Below are positions 35,370-43,331 of a DNA stretch of 64,000 bases, in pieces (the first letter of the stretch is position 1; every line of letters starts with the position of its first letter). The notes beneath the pieces were generated by a model. That model was not told where the DNA came from. It was given only the letters and a program-made list of their open reading frames with translations, and ran no database searches. This DNA is from JAOUGY01 sp963785075 (GTDB taxonomy: Bacteria; Actinomycetota; Acidimicrobiia; Spongiisociales; ZC4RG35), in the NCBI GenBank assembly GCA_963785075.1, contig CAWATW010000007.1:186001-250000 (forward strand), read 5' to 3'. Both the position numbers and the translations under genes were made by a program.

Positions 35370-35390
35370 GTTGATACACTGGTACTCAGA
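35370..35390 (+). promoter_or_regulatory. Degenerate HAIR (HspR) operator upstream of clpB
   Basis: GTTGATA, a 7-base spacer, then ACTCAGA, compared with the HAIR consensus CTTGAGT-N7-ACTCAAG (9 of 14 positions). It lies 24 bases before the clpB start. A separate CTCAAG is adjacent at 35365. The AAGGA at 35400-35404 is the probable ribosome-binding site. A -35/-10 pair could not be assigned confidently. Confidence 0.5.
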
Positions 35391-35414
35391 TTTAACGCCA
35401 AGGATGACTCAACT

Positions 35415-38012
35415 ATGGATCTCTCGAGACTGACGACGAAGTCGCAGCAGGCGCTGGTTGCCGCACGCGACCAGGCCACCGCGCGCAACCACTCTGGCAT
35501 CTTCCCTGCGCACCTGCTGCGAGCACTGCTTGCCCAGACGGACGGCATCGTGTTGCCGCTGCTCCAGGCACTCGATGTACAACCTCCGGCAGTGCGATCG
35601 GCAGCCGAGGAGCTGTTGGCCAAGCTCCCCCAGGTGTACGGGGGCGCCGAACCGCAGATGACACCCGATCTGGCAAGGGTGCTGGAGCAAGCCGATGCAC
35701 GGCGCGGTGACCTGAAGGACGATTACATCTCGCTCGAGCACCTGATTCTCGCCCTGGCGTCCTCGTCCGACGCCGCCGGGAAAGCGCTCAACGACCTGGG
35801 CATCACGCCGGAGGCGATCCTCGAGGCTCTCAAGGCGGTGCGTGGGAACCAGCGGGTCACAAGCGCCGATCCGGAGTCGACGCTCCAGGCTCTCGATCAG
35901 TACGGCCGGGACCTCACCGCGTTGGCCCGACAGGGCAAGCTCGACCCCGTCATCGGCCGAGACGAAGAGATCAGGCGAGTCATCCAGGTGCTGTCCCGCC
36001 GCACGAAGAACAACCCGGTCCTCATCGGTGAGCCGGGTGTGGGGAAGACTGCGATAGTCGAAGGGCTCGCACGACGGATCGCAGATGGCGATGTTCCCGA
36101 GGGTCTGAAAGAGAAGCGCCTGATCGCACTCGATCTGGCGGCGATGGTCGCCGGCGCCAAATACCGGGGAGAATTCGAAGAGCGGCTGAAGGCCGTGCTC
36201 ACCGAGATCAAGGCCGCCGAAGGCGGGATCATCACCTTCATCGACGAGATGCACACGATCGTCGGCGCCGGCGCCGCCGAAGGCTCGATGGACGCGTCCA
36301 ACATGCTGAAGCCGCTCCTGGCACGCGGAGAACTCCGGATGGTCGGTGCGACCACGCTCGACGAGTTCCGCAAGCACGTTGAGAAGGACGCGGCACTGGA
36401 GCGACGGTTCCAGCCCGTTCTGGTCGAGCAACCCGACGTCGAGGACGCCATCGGTATTCTGCGCGGCCTGAAAGAGCGGTATGAAGTGCACCATGGCGTA
36501 CGGATCACCGACTCGGCCTTGGTGGCTGCGGCCGTGCTGTCGGATCGGTACATCACCGGCCGCCAGCTACCTGACAAGGCGATCGACCTCGTCGACGAAG
36601 CTGCGAGCCGCCTGCGGATCGAGATCGACTCGATGCCGGAGGAGATCGACGAACTGACGCGGCGGCGGATCCAGCTCGAGATCGAGCGCGAGGCGTTGCG
36701 AAAGGAGACAGACTCGGCGGCGCTCGAGCGGCTGGAGCGGATCGAGGCCGAACTAGCCGACCTCGGCGAACAGATCGATGGGTTGACCGCTCGGTGGAAC
36801 CTGGAGAAGCAGGCGATCGACGGTATCCGAACCGCAAAAGAACAGATCGAGGACGCCAGGGCCGAGGCCGAACGAGCCGAGCACGCGGGGGACCTTCAGC
36901 GGGCAGCCGAGCTTCGCTACGGCCGACTGGTCGAACTCGAGCGGACGCTCGCCGATCGTCAGGACGAGCTCGAGAAGCTCCATGCCGAGGGCCGGATGCT
37001 GTCGGAAGAAGTCACCGACCAGGATGTCGCCGAGGTCGTCTCCCGATGGACAGGGGTGCCCGTCACCAAGCTCATGCAGGGCGAGATGGAGAAGCTCGTC
37101 AAGCTCGAAGAACACCTTCACCTTCGGGTCGTGGGACAGGACCGGGCGGTCGGTTCCGTGGCGAATGCGGTGAGAAGAAGCCGGGCAGGGTTGTCCGATC
37201 CTCATCGGCCGATCGGGTCGTTCCTCTTCCTCGGCCCGACAGGCGTGGGCAAGACCGAGCTCGCACGGGCGCTTGCCGAGTTCCTGTTCGACGACGAACG
37301 GGCGATGGTCCGGCTGGACATGTCCGAGTACATGGAGAAGCACTCGGTCTCCCGGCTGATCGGTGCCCCACCGGGATACGTCGGCTACGACGAAGGCGGC
37401 CAGTTGACCGAAGCCGTTCGCCGTCGCCCGTATTCGGTGATCCTGCTCGACGAAGTCGAGAAGGCGCATGCCGACGTGTTCAACGTGCTCCTCCAATTGC
37501 TCGACGACGGCAGGCTCACCGACGGGCATGGACGAACCGTGGACTTCGCCAACTCGGTGCTCATCATGACCTCCAATCTCGGTTCCGAGTTCATCGCCCC
37601 CGACGTGCCCGACGAGGTCGTCGACGAACGAGTGATGGGCGCCGTCAGAAGCCACTTCAGGCCCGAGTTCCTCAATCGAGTCGACGACATCATCGTCTTT
37701 CGACGGCTCACCCGTGAGCAGCTGCGTGAGATCGTCGAGATCCAGCTGGTCACGCTTCAGCAGCGGTTGTTCGACCGTCGGATCCGGCTCGACGTCACGA
37801 AGGACGCCATGGACAGGATCGCGGAGTGGGGTTTCGACCCCACCTACGGTGCTCGTCCTCTCAAACGGGTGATTCAGAGGAAGCTCGCCGATCGACTGGC
37901 AGTCCTGCTGCTCGAAGGTGCGTTCGCCGAAGGCGATCGAATCACGGTAGATGTCGACGGCGAGGAATTGACCTTTGTCGCAGGTACCGACGAAGGCCAT
38001 CTTTCTGATTGA
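35415..38012 (+). CDS. clpB: ATP-dependent disaggregase ClpB
   Basis: Hsp100 chaperone of 865 residues that dissolves protein aggregates together with DnaK. The N-terminal Clp repeats start at MDLSRLTTKSQQALVAA. The first AAA domain has Walker A GEPGVGKT (from residue 205), Walker B IITFIDEMH and the ClpB pore motif KYRGEFEERL. The coiled-coil middle domain spans about 405-525. The second AAA domain has GPTGVGKT and GYVGYDEGG, followed by the D2-small domain (FDPTYGARPLKRVIQ). It is probably HspR-repressed, matching the hspR gene 5 kb away. Confidence 0.97.
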   Translation: MDLSRLTTKSQQALVAARDQATARNHSGIFPAHLLRALLAQTDGIVLPLLQALDVQPPAVRSAAEELLAKLPQVYGGAEPQMTPDLARVLEQADARRGDLKDDYISLEHLILALASSSDAAGKALNDLGITPEAILEALKAVRGNQRVTSADPESTLQALDQYGRDLTALARQGKLDPVIGRDEEIRRVIQVLSRRTKNNPVLIGEPGVGKTAIVEGLARRIADGDVPEGLKEKRLIALDLAAMVAGAKYRGEFEERLKAVLTEIKAAEGGIITFIDEMHTIVGAGAAEGSMDASNMLKPLLARGELRMVGATTLDEFRKHVEKDAALERRFQPVLVEQPDVEDAIGILRGLKERYEVHHGVRITDSALVAAAVLSDRYITGRQLPDKAIDLVDEAASRLRIEIDSMPEEIDELTRRRIQLEIEREALRKETDSAALERLERIEAELADLGEQIDGLTARWNLEKQAIDGIRTAKEQIEDARAEAERAEHAGDLQRAAELRYGRLVELERTLADRQDELEKLHAEGRMLSEEVTDQDVAEVVSRWTGVPVTKLMQGEMEKLVKLEEHLHLRVVGQDRAVGSVANAVRRSRAGLSDPHRPIGSFLFLGPTGVGKTELARALAEFLFDDERAMVRLDMSEYMEKHSVSRLIGAPPGYVGYDEGGQLTEAVRRRPYSVILLDEVEKAHADVFNVLLQLLDDGRLTDGHGRTVDFANSVLIMTSNLGSEFIAPDVPDEVVDERVMGAVRSHFRPEFLNRVDDIIVFRRLTREQLREIVEIQLVTLQQRLFDRRIRLDVTKDAMDRIAEWGFDPTYGARPLKRVIQRKLADRLAVLLLEGAFAEGDRITVDVDGEELTFVAGTDEGHLSD

Positions 38013-38071
38013 GCCCACTCCGATTACCGTGGTGCCGGGGAGTGGGTCCGACTCACTTGGAGGCATCATCA

Positions 38072-38764
38072 GTGGAAGAACCGTCGGTCGGGCTCGTCTG
38101 GCGTGACTGGATCCTGGCGTGCTGCCTGTCGGTCGTGCTCGGTGTCGGAGGCGGCACCGTGGTCGCCGTCGAGCTCTATCGCCTTTTCGACGGTGGCGGC
38201 TTCGCCATTGCCTCGTCACTGGTCGCATTCACAGTCATCCTGGGCGGCACAGCGGGAGTCCTCCAGCACCGAGCGTTGGTCGTTCCCTTGCCCTTCCTTC
38301 ACCGCGGCCGCTGGGTCGGATGGACGATGTTCGGCGCGCTCGCAACGTGGCTGGTGATCTTTGCAACCCCGCTGTCCGACGGGCTGCTCGATTCTGAGGC
38401 TTCGCCGTGGTGGTTGTCGACCGAGAATTCGATCGTGCTCGGTGCATGTCTGGCGATCGCGGTCGGCGGGGCCCAGATGATTCCCCTCGGCGAATGGGTG
38501 ACCGGCCGCTGGTTGTGGCTCATCGGAAACCTGGTGGGCTGGGCGGTCGCAACCCCTCTTCTCTGGTACATCGCCCAGGGTTTCGAGTCTCGCCAGTTGC
38601 CGGCCGCCTTCCCGGCGGCTGCCGGGCTGTTGATGGTCGCCGGTGCGGCGGTCGGTATCGTCGAAGGGTGGGTGGTTTCGCGTTTCGGGAAGACCGACAA
38701 GGCCGCACTGCAGTACACCCGGTCGGCCCTCGATGACATCGGTTCGATCGACCTGACGGAGTGA
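38072..38764 (+). CDS. Polytopic membrane protein of unknown function (230 aa)
   Basis: Protein with six or seven hydrophobic helices and short loops, ending in a charged cytoplasmic tail. No family is recognised. GTG at 38072 has GGAGG eight bases upstream, better than a TTG start at 38009 that overlaps clpB. It follows clpB by 59 bases in the same direction and could be co-transcribed. Confidence 0.7.
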   Translation: MEEPSVGLVWRDWILACCLSVVLGVGGGTVVAVELYRLFDGGGFAIASSLVAFTVILGGTAGVLQHRALVVPLPFLHRGRWVGWTMFGALATWLVIFATPLSDGLLDSEASPWWLSTENSIVLGACLAIAVGGAQMIPLGEWVTGRWLWLIGNLVGWAVATPLLWYIAQGFESRQLPAAFPAAAGLLMVAGAAVGIVEGWVVSRFGKTDKAALQYTRSALDDIGSIDLTE

Positions 38765-38829
38765 TGCCGTAGCGGGGTGGTTCGAGGCCTCCGTTACCGC
38801 CGTGGTGACCAGCCTGCGATGATCGGGAC

Positions 38830-40059
38830 ATGACACCCGACCGCAACGCATGTCTCCGGCTCGACGCCCAGGATGCGCTGGCCCCGGTACGCGATCTCTT
38901 CTCGATCCCGGAGTCGGTGATATACCTCGACGGCAACTCGCTTGGTGCCCTGCCCCGGGGAGTGGTCGAACGAATGCAGCGGACGATTCGCCGGGAGTGG
39001 GGCGAGCTTCTCATCCGATCGTGGAACGAGTCCGGTTGGGCCTCACTGCCCAGATCGGTGGGTGATCGCATCGCTCGACTCATCGGCGCCGAAGAAGGAA
39101 CGGTCGTGGTCTGCGAGTCCACATCGGTCAACCTCTACAAGGTGACCATGGCCGCTGCGTCGTTGAGGTCCGACCGGCGCCACATCGTCACCGACTCGGG
39201 GAACTTCCCAACCGACATCTACGTGATGAGAGGCGTCGCTGCTCACCATGGCCTCGAGCTTGTGATCGTCGATCCCGATCAGGTGGAGGGGGCAATCACG
39301 CCCGAGACCGCAGTGGTGGCGCTGACCGAGGTGGACTATCGCACCGGCCGGCGCCACGTCATGCACGAACTGACCGAGCGCACGCACGCGGTGGGAGCCC
39401 TCTCGGTCTGGGATCTGGCCCATTCCGCCGGTGCGTTCCCGGTGGACCTGACCGGTTGCGAGGTGGACCTTGCCGTCGGGTGCGGATACAAGTACCTCAA
39501 CGGAGGGCCGGGAGCGCCGGCCTTCGTCTACGTGGCACCGCATCTCCACGATGTGATGCGCAATCCGATCCTTGGTTGGTTCGGTCACGCCCGACCCTTC
39601 GACTTCGACCTCGAGTTCGATCCGGCGGACGGTGTCGACCGTTTGCGGGTCGGGACTCCCCATGTCTTGTCGCTGGTGGCACTCGACGAGGCTCTCGAGG
39701 TCTTCGACATCGTGGATCTCGAAGACGTCCGGACGAAGTCCGAGCGGCTCACCGGGCTCTTCATCGACCTGGTGGAGCGCCGGCTGCCCGGAGTATTCCG
39801 GGTGGCGACACCACGAGCGCCCGAACGACGCGGGAGTCAGGTGAGTCTTCGTCACCCTCAGGCCTACGGCGTCGTGCAGGCCATGGTCGCCCGAGGTGTG
39901 ATCGGTGACTTCCGGATGCCGGACGTCGCACGATTCGGCTTTGCGCCGCTGTACATCCGGTATGTCGATGTGTGGGACGCCGTGGACCAACTCGTCGACG
40001 TGATGAAACGAGAGGCGTGGGACGATCCCCGGTACCAGGTGCGGAACGCTGTGACCTGA
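38830..40059 (+). CDS. kynU: Kynureninase
   Basis: PLP enzyme of 409 residues that cleaves kynurenine to anthranilate and alanine. Expected elements are DGNSLGALP near the N-terminus, the ESTSVNLYK segment around the PLP phosphate, SVWDLAHSAGAFPVDL with the ring-contacting Asp, and the Schiff-base lysine in GCGYKYLNGGPGAPAF. With kynA 0.85 kb downstream it forms a tryptophan-degradation cluster. A kynurenine formamidase is not present here. No clear Shine-Dalgarno is seen before the ATG. Confidence 0.95.
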   Translation: MTPDRNACLRLDAQDALAPVRDLFSIPESVIYLDGNSLGALPRGVVERMQRTIRREWGELLIRSWNESGWASLPRSVGDRIARLIGAEEGTVVVCESTSVNLYKVTMAAASLRSDRRHIVTDSGNFPTDIYVMRGVAAHHGLELVIVDPDQVEGAITPETAVVALTEVDYRTGRRHVMHELTERTHAVGALSVWDLAHSAGAFPVDLTGCEVDLAVGCGYKYLNGGPGAPAFVYVAPHLHDVMRNPILGWFGHARPFDFDLEFDPADGVDRLRVGTPHVLSLVALDEALEVFDIVDLEDVRTKSERLTGLFIDLVERRLPGVFRVATPRAPERRGSQVSLRHPQAYGVVQAMVARGVIGDFRMPDVARFGFAPLYIRYVDVWDAVDQLVDVMKREAWDDPRYQVRNAVT

Positions 40060-40185
40060 CGACGGTTCCAAGCAACGTTCGCCCCTTGTGCCCGGCTCGA
40101 GTTCTCGAGCTGCTCCACGCCCGAGATCCATCCGGACTTGCCGTCGACCTCTCGTAGTGTCGGCGGTGACCATACGATGAGCGTG

Positions 40186-40806
40186 ATGCTGCTCGTCTTT
40201 GGAATCAACGTGCGTTACCGGCCCATGGAAGCGGCAACGTTTCACTGTCCCGACGAGGGCGGCGATCGCGGTTACACGTTGCTCGAGGCACGACGCTGGT
40301 TCACGTTGTTCTTCATCCCGCTGATCCGCTTGCGCGTACTCGGGTATGTCGTCGAGTGCGACTCGTGCCATGGGCGGTACGACCAGAGAACGCTGCACCT
40401 TCCGACCTCCGCCACCATGGAGCACAAGATCGAGGTTGCCGCACGCTCGCTGTTCGGCTCCATCGCCGCCGTCGCTCACTGTGACCCCGACGCAGTCGCC
40501 GCCTCACTCGATGCGTATCTCGGCTGCCCCTCATATGGAGGATCGGATCTCATGGCCCACGCCCGAATCCAGACCGAGGCTCAGCGTCACGAGTCGCTCG
40601 TCGACGCGGGCGCGGTCATGGATCCTGCCGGCCGAGAATCGATACTGATGGCGGCAGCTCGTGCGGCGCTCGTCGGTGGGTCGGTCTCCGACACTCATCG
40701 AGGTCTGTTGATGGAGGCCGGGGCATCGCTCGGGCTCACCCCAACCCATATCGAGGGTGTCTTGCTGGTCGCCGAACGATCGGCGACCACCGACGAGCAT
40801 CTGTGA
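40186..40806 (+). CDS. Zinc-ribbon-like protein with TerB-like C-terminal helices
   Basis: Protein of about 206 residues. The N-terminal part resembles small zinc-ribbon proteins: MLLVFGINVRYR, FHCPDEGGDR, a hydrophobic patch (RRWFTLFFIPLI), then VVECDSCHGRY. The first knuckle keeps only one Cys (CPDE in place of CPxC), so metal binding may be altered. The C-terminal helical half resembles TerB. The start at 40186 is chosen because a TACGAT box ends 7 bases before it; ATG at 40177 is an alternative. It sits between kynU and kynA. Confidence 0.7.
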   Translation: MLLVFGINVRYRPMEAATFHCPDEGGDRGYTLLEARRWFTLFFIPLIRLRVLGYVVECDSCHGRYDQRTLHLPTSATMEHKIEVAARSLFGSIAAVAHCDPDAVAASLDAYLGCPSYGGSDLMAHARIQTEAQRHESLVDAGAVMDPAGRESILMAAARAALVGGSVSDTHRGLLMEAGASLGLTPTHIEGVLLVAERSATTDEHL

Positions 40807-40905
40807 CCCGTCGACCGCGGTCGATGCTCGGTCCCACGGCCGGTCCCCTGGCATGAACGAGACTGCGGTCGTCAGGAGTGTGATACGTTCTGCGATCATG
40901 GGGGC

Positions 40906-41697
40906 ATGAGCGAGCCGACCGTCGACGATTACGGGACCTATCTTCGTCTGGAGCGGATCCTCGAGGCGCAGGAGCCGCTGTCCGACCACCACGACGAAAC
41001 GATGTTCATCGTCATCCATCAGGCCACCGAGTTGTGGTTGAAGCTCGTCCTGCACGAGATCGACTTCGCCAAGGTCAGTATCGCCGGAGACGACCTCGGG
41101 CCTGCACTCAAGGCCCTGGCCCGGGTGGCACGAATCCAACACGTCCTCGTCGAGTCATGGCAGGTCCTGTCGACGATGACTCCGGCGGACTACCTGGAGT
41201 TCCGGCATCTGTTCGGCCGTGCCTCTGGGTTCCAATCGGTGCAATACCGGGCCGTCGAGTTCCTGCTCGGTCGGCGCGATGAGAGATACCTGACCGCACA
41301 CGCCCCCGGCGAGCGTGCATATCTCACGAGGCTCCTCGGGCAGCCGAGCCTGTACGACGACGTGCTCATCCTCCTGAGCAGACGGGGACTTCCGGTACCC
41401 GAAGAGGTGGTCGAACGTGACTGGGGTCGGCAATACCAGCCGACCCAGGAAGTCACGAGCGTCTGGTTGACCGTCTACCGCGACGTCGACACGTACTGGG
41501 ACCTCTATGAGTTGGCGGAGAAGCTCGTCGACCTCGAACACGCCTTCAGTCGTTGGCGGTATGAGCACTACAAGACGGTGCACCGAATCATCGGCCACAA
41601 ACCCGGCAGCGGCGGCACCTCAGGCATGGACTACCTCGCACGAGCGCTCGACCACACCTTCTTCCCCGAGCTCTGGGACGTCAGGACGGTGCTGTAG
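40906..41697 (+). CDS. kynA: Tryptophan 2,3-dioxygenase
   Basis: Haem enzyme of 263 residues that opens the indole ring of tryptophan to N-formylkynurenine. Recognised by DYGTYLRLERILEAQEP, DETMFIVIHQATELWLKL (distal pocket), FGRASGFQSVQYRAVEFLLG, and the haem-ligand His in YKTVHRIIG with HKPGSGGTSGMDYL after it. It feeds kynurenine to KynU after deformylation. TACGTT lies 16 bases before the ATG. A 500-base repeat-rich, gene-free stretch follows. Confidence 0.96.
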   Translation: MSEPTVDDYGTYLRLERILEAQEPLSDHHDETMFIVIHQATELWLKLVLHEIDFAKVSIAGDDLGPALKALARVARIQHVLVESWQVLSTMTPADYLEFRHLFGRASGFQSVQYRAVEFLLGRRDERYLTAHAPGERAYLTRLLGQPSLYDDVLILLSRRGLPVPEEVVERDWGRQYQPTQEVTSVWLTVYRDVDTYWDLYELAEKLVDLEHAFSRWRYEHYKTVHRIIGHKPGSGGTSGMDYLARALDHTFFPELWDVRTVL

Positions 41698-41730
41698 CGG
41701 GCGGACTTCCGGCCGGGATGTCGACTGCCC

Positions 41731-42043
41731 GGCCGACTCGTCCTGTCGCGGTGGTCTGCTGTGTGGGCCACGTGCACACGCGGGCGTTGGATGCTGCACG
41801 TGGCCTCGTGGTGGGTGGCCGACAGCCGACGGCCGACGGCGGACGGCCGACTCGTCCTGTGCGGTGGTCTGCTGTGTGCCGTGGGCCTCGTACGCCGCGG
41901 GAGTGTGGCCGACGGCCGACGGCCGACGGCGGACGGCCGACTCGTCCTGTCGCGGTGGTCTGCTGTGTGCCGTGGGCCGCGCACGCACGCGGGTGTGCGA
42001 TCCTCGACGTGGCCTTGTGGTGGGTGCCGACAGTCCACGGCCG
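41731..42043. repeat. Three imperfect tandem units with embedded GCCGACG heptamers
   Basis: The 35-base segment beginning GGCCGACTCGTCCTGT occurs at 41731, 41845 and 41935 (spacings 114 and 90). Units 2 and 3 share about 70 bases with two differences. Units 1 and 3 share a further flank (CACGCGGG to GTGGCC, 41777 and 41985). Between units are heptamer runs GCCGACG, GCCGACG, GCGGACG, GCCGACT. The segment accounts for most of the 502-base gap after kynA; no convincing gene lies within it. Confidence 0.8.
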
Positions 42044-42145
42044 AAAGCCGACATCATCGATGTCGGAGTCTGCGGTCTGCCGTGTGCAGTCGGCCCGGTG
42101 GTTCTTGTGCCCTGGGCCATCAGGCGGATCTGGCGGTGTGTCTCG

Positions 42146-42167
42146 GCTCCCGTTGTGCGTCGTACGT
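42146..42167 (+). repeat. Left arm of a 22-bp perfect inverted repeat
   Basis: GCTCCCGTTGTGCGTCGTACGT at positions 42146-42167 is exactly complementary to 42521-42542. The arm ends in the GTACGTAGAACGC motif shared with the dispersed ACGTTCT repeats. Together the arms bound a 397-base segment with a single small gene. Confidence 0.85.
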
Positions 42168-42199
42168 AGAACGCAATAAGGGTACGATGTCGCCTCGAC

Positions 42200-42493
42200 A
42201 TGACGACTGAAGCCGCCGTTCGTACCTATTCGGGCATCGCAAGGATCCTGGACCGCACCGGGCTGCTGATCGACGTGGGCAAAGCCGATCTGGCCACCAC
42301 CGACACCGCCGGCTGGTCTGGCACCATCTCGGTCTTCAAGAACTCGAGCGTCGCGTCCAAGCACGTCACCGCCCTCGTGGAGCTCGCCGACGGAAAGCGA
42401 GCACTCGCAACCGTCGGACCCAAGACCGCCGATCTGGCCGATGACCTCGTCGCCGTCGCAGTCCACGGTGTCGACGACCGCATCCCGTTCTGA
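42200..42493 (+). CDS. Small hypothetical protein (97 aa) inside an inverted-repeat-bounded segment
   Basis: Unrecognised cytoplasmic protein with mixed strands and helices (GLLIDVGKADLATTD, WSGTISVFKNSSVASK, VTALVELADGKRALATVG). Codon usage looks like that of its neighbours. A TACGAT box ends 11 bases before the ATG with no Shine-Dalgarno. The gene is flanked on both sides by the 22-bp inverted repeat, so it may be a passenger of a small mobile or duplicated cassette. Confidence 0.65.
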   Translation: MTTEAAVRTYSGIARILDRTGLLIDVGKADLATTDTAGWSGTISVFKNSSVASKHVTALVELADGKRALATVGPKTADLADDLVAVAVHGVDDRIPF

Positions 42494-42498
42494 GGCGA

Positions 42499-42542
42499 TA
42501 CGTAGTACGTACAACGTCAAACGTACGACGCACAACGGGAGC
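42499..42542. repeat. Heptanucleotide repeat (copy 5) with right arm of the 22-bp inverted repeat
   Basis: Read on the minus strand, ACGTTTG, ACGTTGT, ACGTACT, ACGTATC follow a 7-base period. The last 22 bases (42521-42542) are the right arm, complementary to 42146-42167. Confidence 0.8.
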
Positions 42543-42569
42543 TGTGACACACCCCACACGGTCACTCGA

Positions 42570-42877
42570 GATCATCGCTTCGACTTGGATGTGACGTCGA
42601 CCGCAGCCGGCGCGGTGTCGTTCCGGATCGAGAACACCGGTGGGCAGGTGCACGACTTCGAGGTGTTCGCGGGCGCTGGGCCCGGGCAGGTGTTGCCGCT
42701 TCAGAACGGGGTGGCCGACACCACTGTCTGTCGGTCGTCGACGAGGTGGAGGGCATCGTGCCCGGTGCTTCCCCGGAGTTGAAAGTCGAGCTGGATCCCG
42801 GCACCTACCTTTTGATCTGCAACCTTCCGGCGCACTATGCGGCCGGCAACCGGGCGGAGTTCACCGTCACCGGTTGA
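42570..42877 (+). pseudogene. Frameshifted, N-terminally truncated cupredoxin-like gene
   Basis: Two adjacent frames together encode a blue-copper fold. The first gives TSTAAGAVSFRIENTGGQ then VHDFEVF and LPLQNGV (bases to about 42728). The second, from about 42734, gives VVDEVEGIVPGASPELKVEL then DPGTYLLICNLPAHYAAGNR and a stop. The copper ligands His (VHDFE), Cys and His (CNLPAHY) are recognisable, but the usual axial Met after Gly is Asn. No signal peptide remains, and the sequence upstream is the repeat. A one-base loss near 42730 would explain the shift. Confidence 0.75.
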
Positions 42878-42883
42878 CCGAGC

Positions 42884-43282
42884 TCAGCTGTTTCGCTTGC
42901 GGCGGACTTGAGGGAGCACCTCGGACCGGAGCACGATCTCGTGGCGGTAGGAACGGTGGATCTCGTGCGCCTGTTCCCGCATCTCCGAACGGGTCCGGAC
43001 GAGTTCGTGCTCGAGCGCCTCGACCTTGCCTTTGAGTCGCTCGATCTCGAGCTGCATCTCCATCACTCGCTTGACGCCTTCGAGGTTGAGCCCTTGCTCG
43101 GTCAGCTGCTGTATGAGGCTGAGGCGATCGATGTCCTCCTGGGAATACCTTCTGGTGCCGCCCGGAGTGCGGAACGGCTCGATCAGCCCTTTGCGTTCGT
43201 AGATCCTGAGTGTCTGTGGGTGCATGCCGGCGAGCTCGGCGGCGACCGAGATCACGAAAACGGCGCGTTCGCGTCGACTCAC
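42884..43282 (-). CDS. hspR: Heat-shock repressor HspR (MerR family)
   Basis: Repressor of 132 residues that binds HAIR operators and works with DnaK as co-repressor in actinobacteria. N-terminal MerR helix-turn-helix: FVISVAAELAGMHPQTLRIY, then ERKGLIEPFRTPGGTRRYS. A coiled-coil follows (MQLEIERLKGKVEALEHEL). GTG start with GAGGAG upstream. It is the last gene of dnaK-grpE-dnaJ-hspR, the usual actinobacterial order, and probably represses its own operon, clpB and lon. Confidence 0.95.
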   Translation of the reverse strand: MSRRERAVFVISVAAELAGMHPQTLRIYERKGLIEPFRTPGGTRRYSQEDIDRLSLIQQLTEQGLNLEGVKRVMEMQLEIERLKGKVEALEHELVRTRSEMREQAHEIHRSYRHEIVLRSEVLPQVRRKRNS

Positions 43283-43331
43283 TTCATCTCCTCGGTGCTC
43301 TGGGAACGGCGTAGGGCGCGGTGATGCTGGT

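Noticed and set aside
41731..42043. Possible CRISPR array
   Set aside because: Only three units, with unequal spacing and related spacers; no cas genes nearby.
41620..42565. Several long overlapping frames in the repeat region after kynA
   Set aside because: They reflect repeated GC-rich units without stops; translations are low-complexity and disagree between repeat copies.
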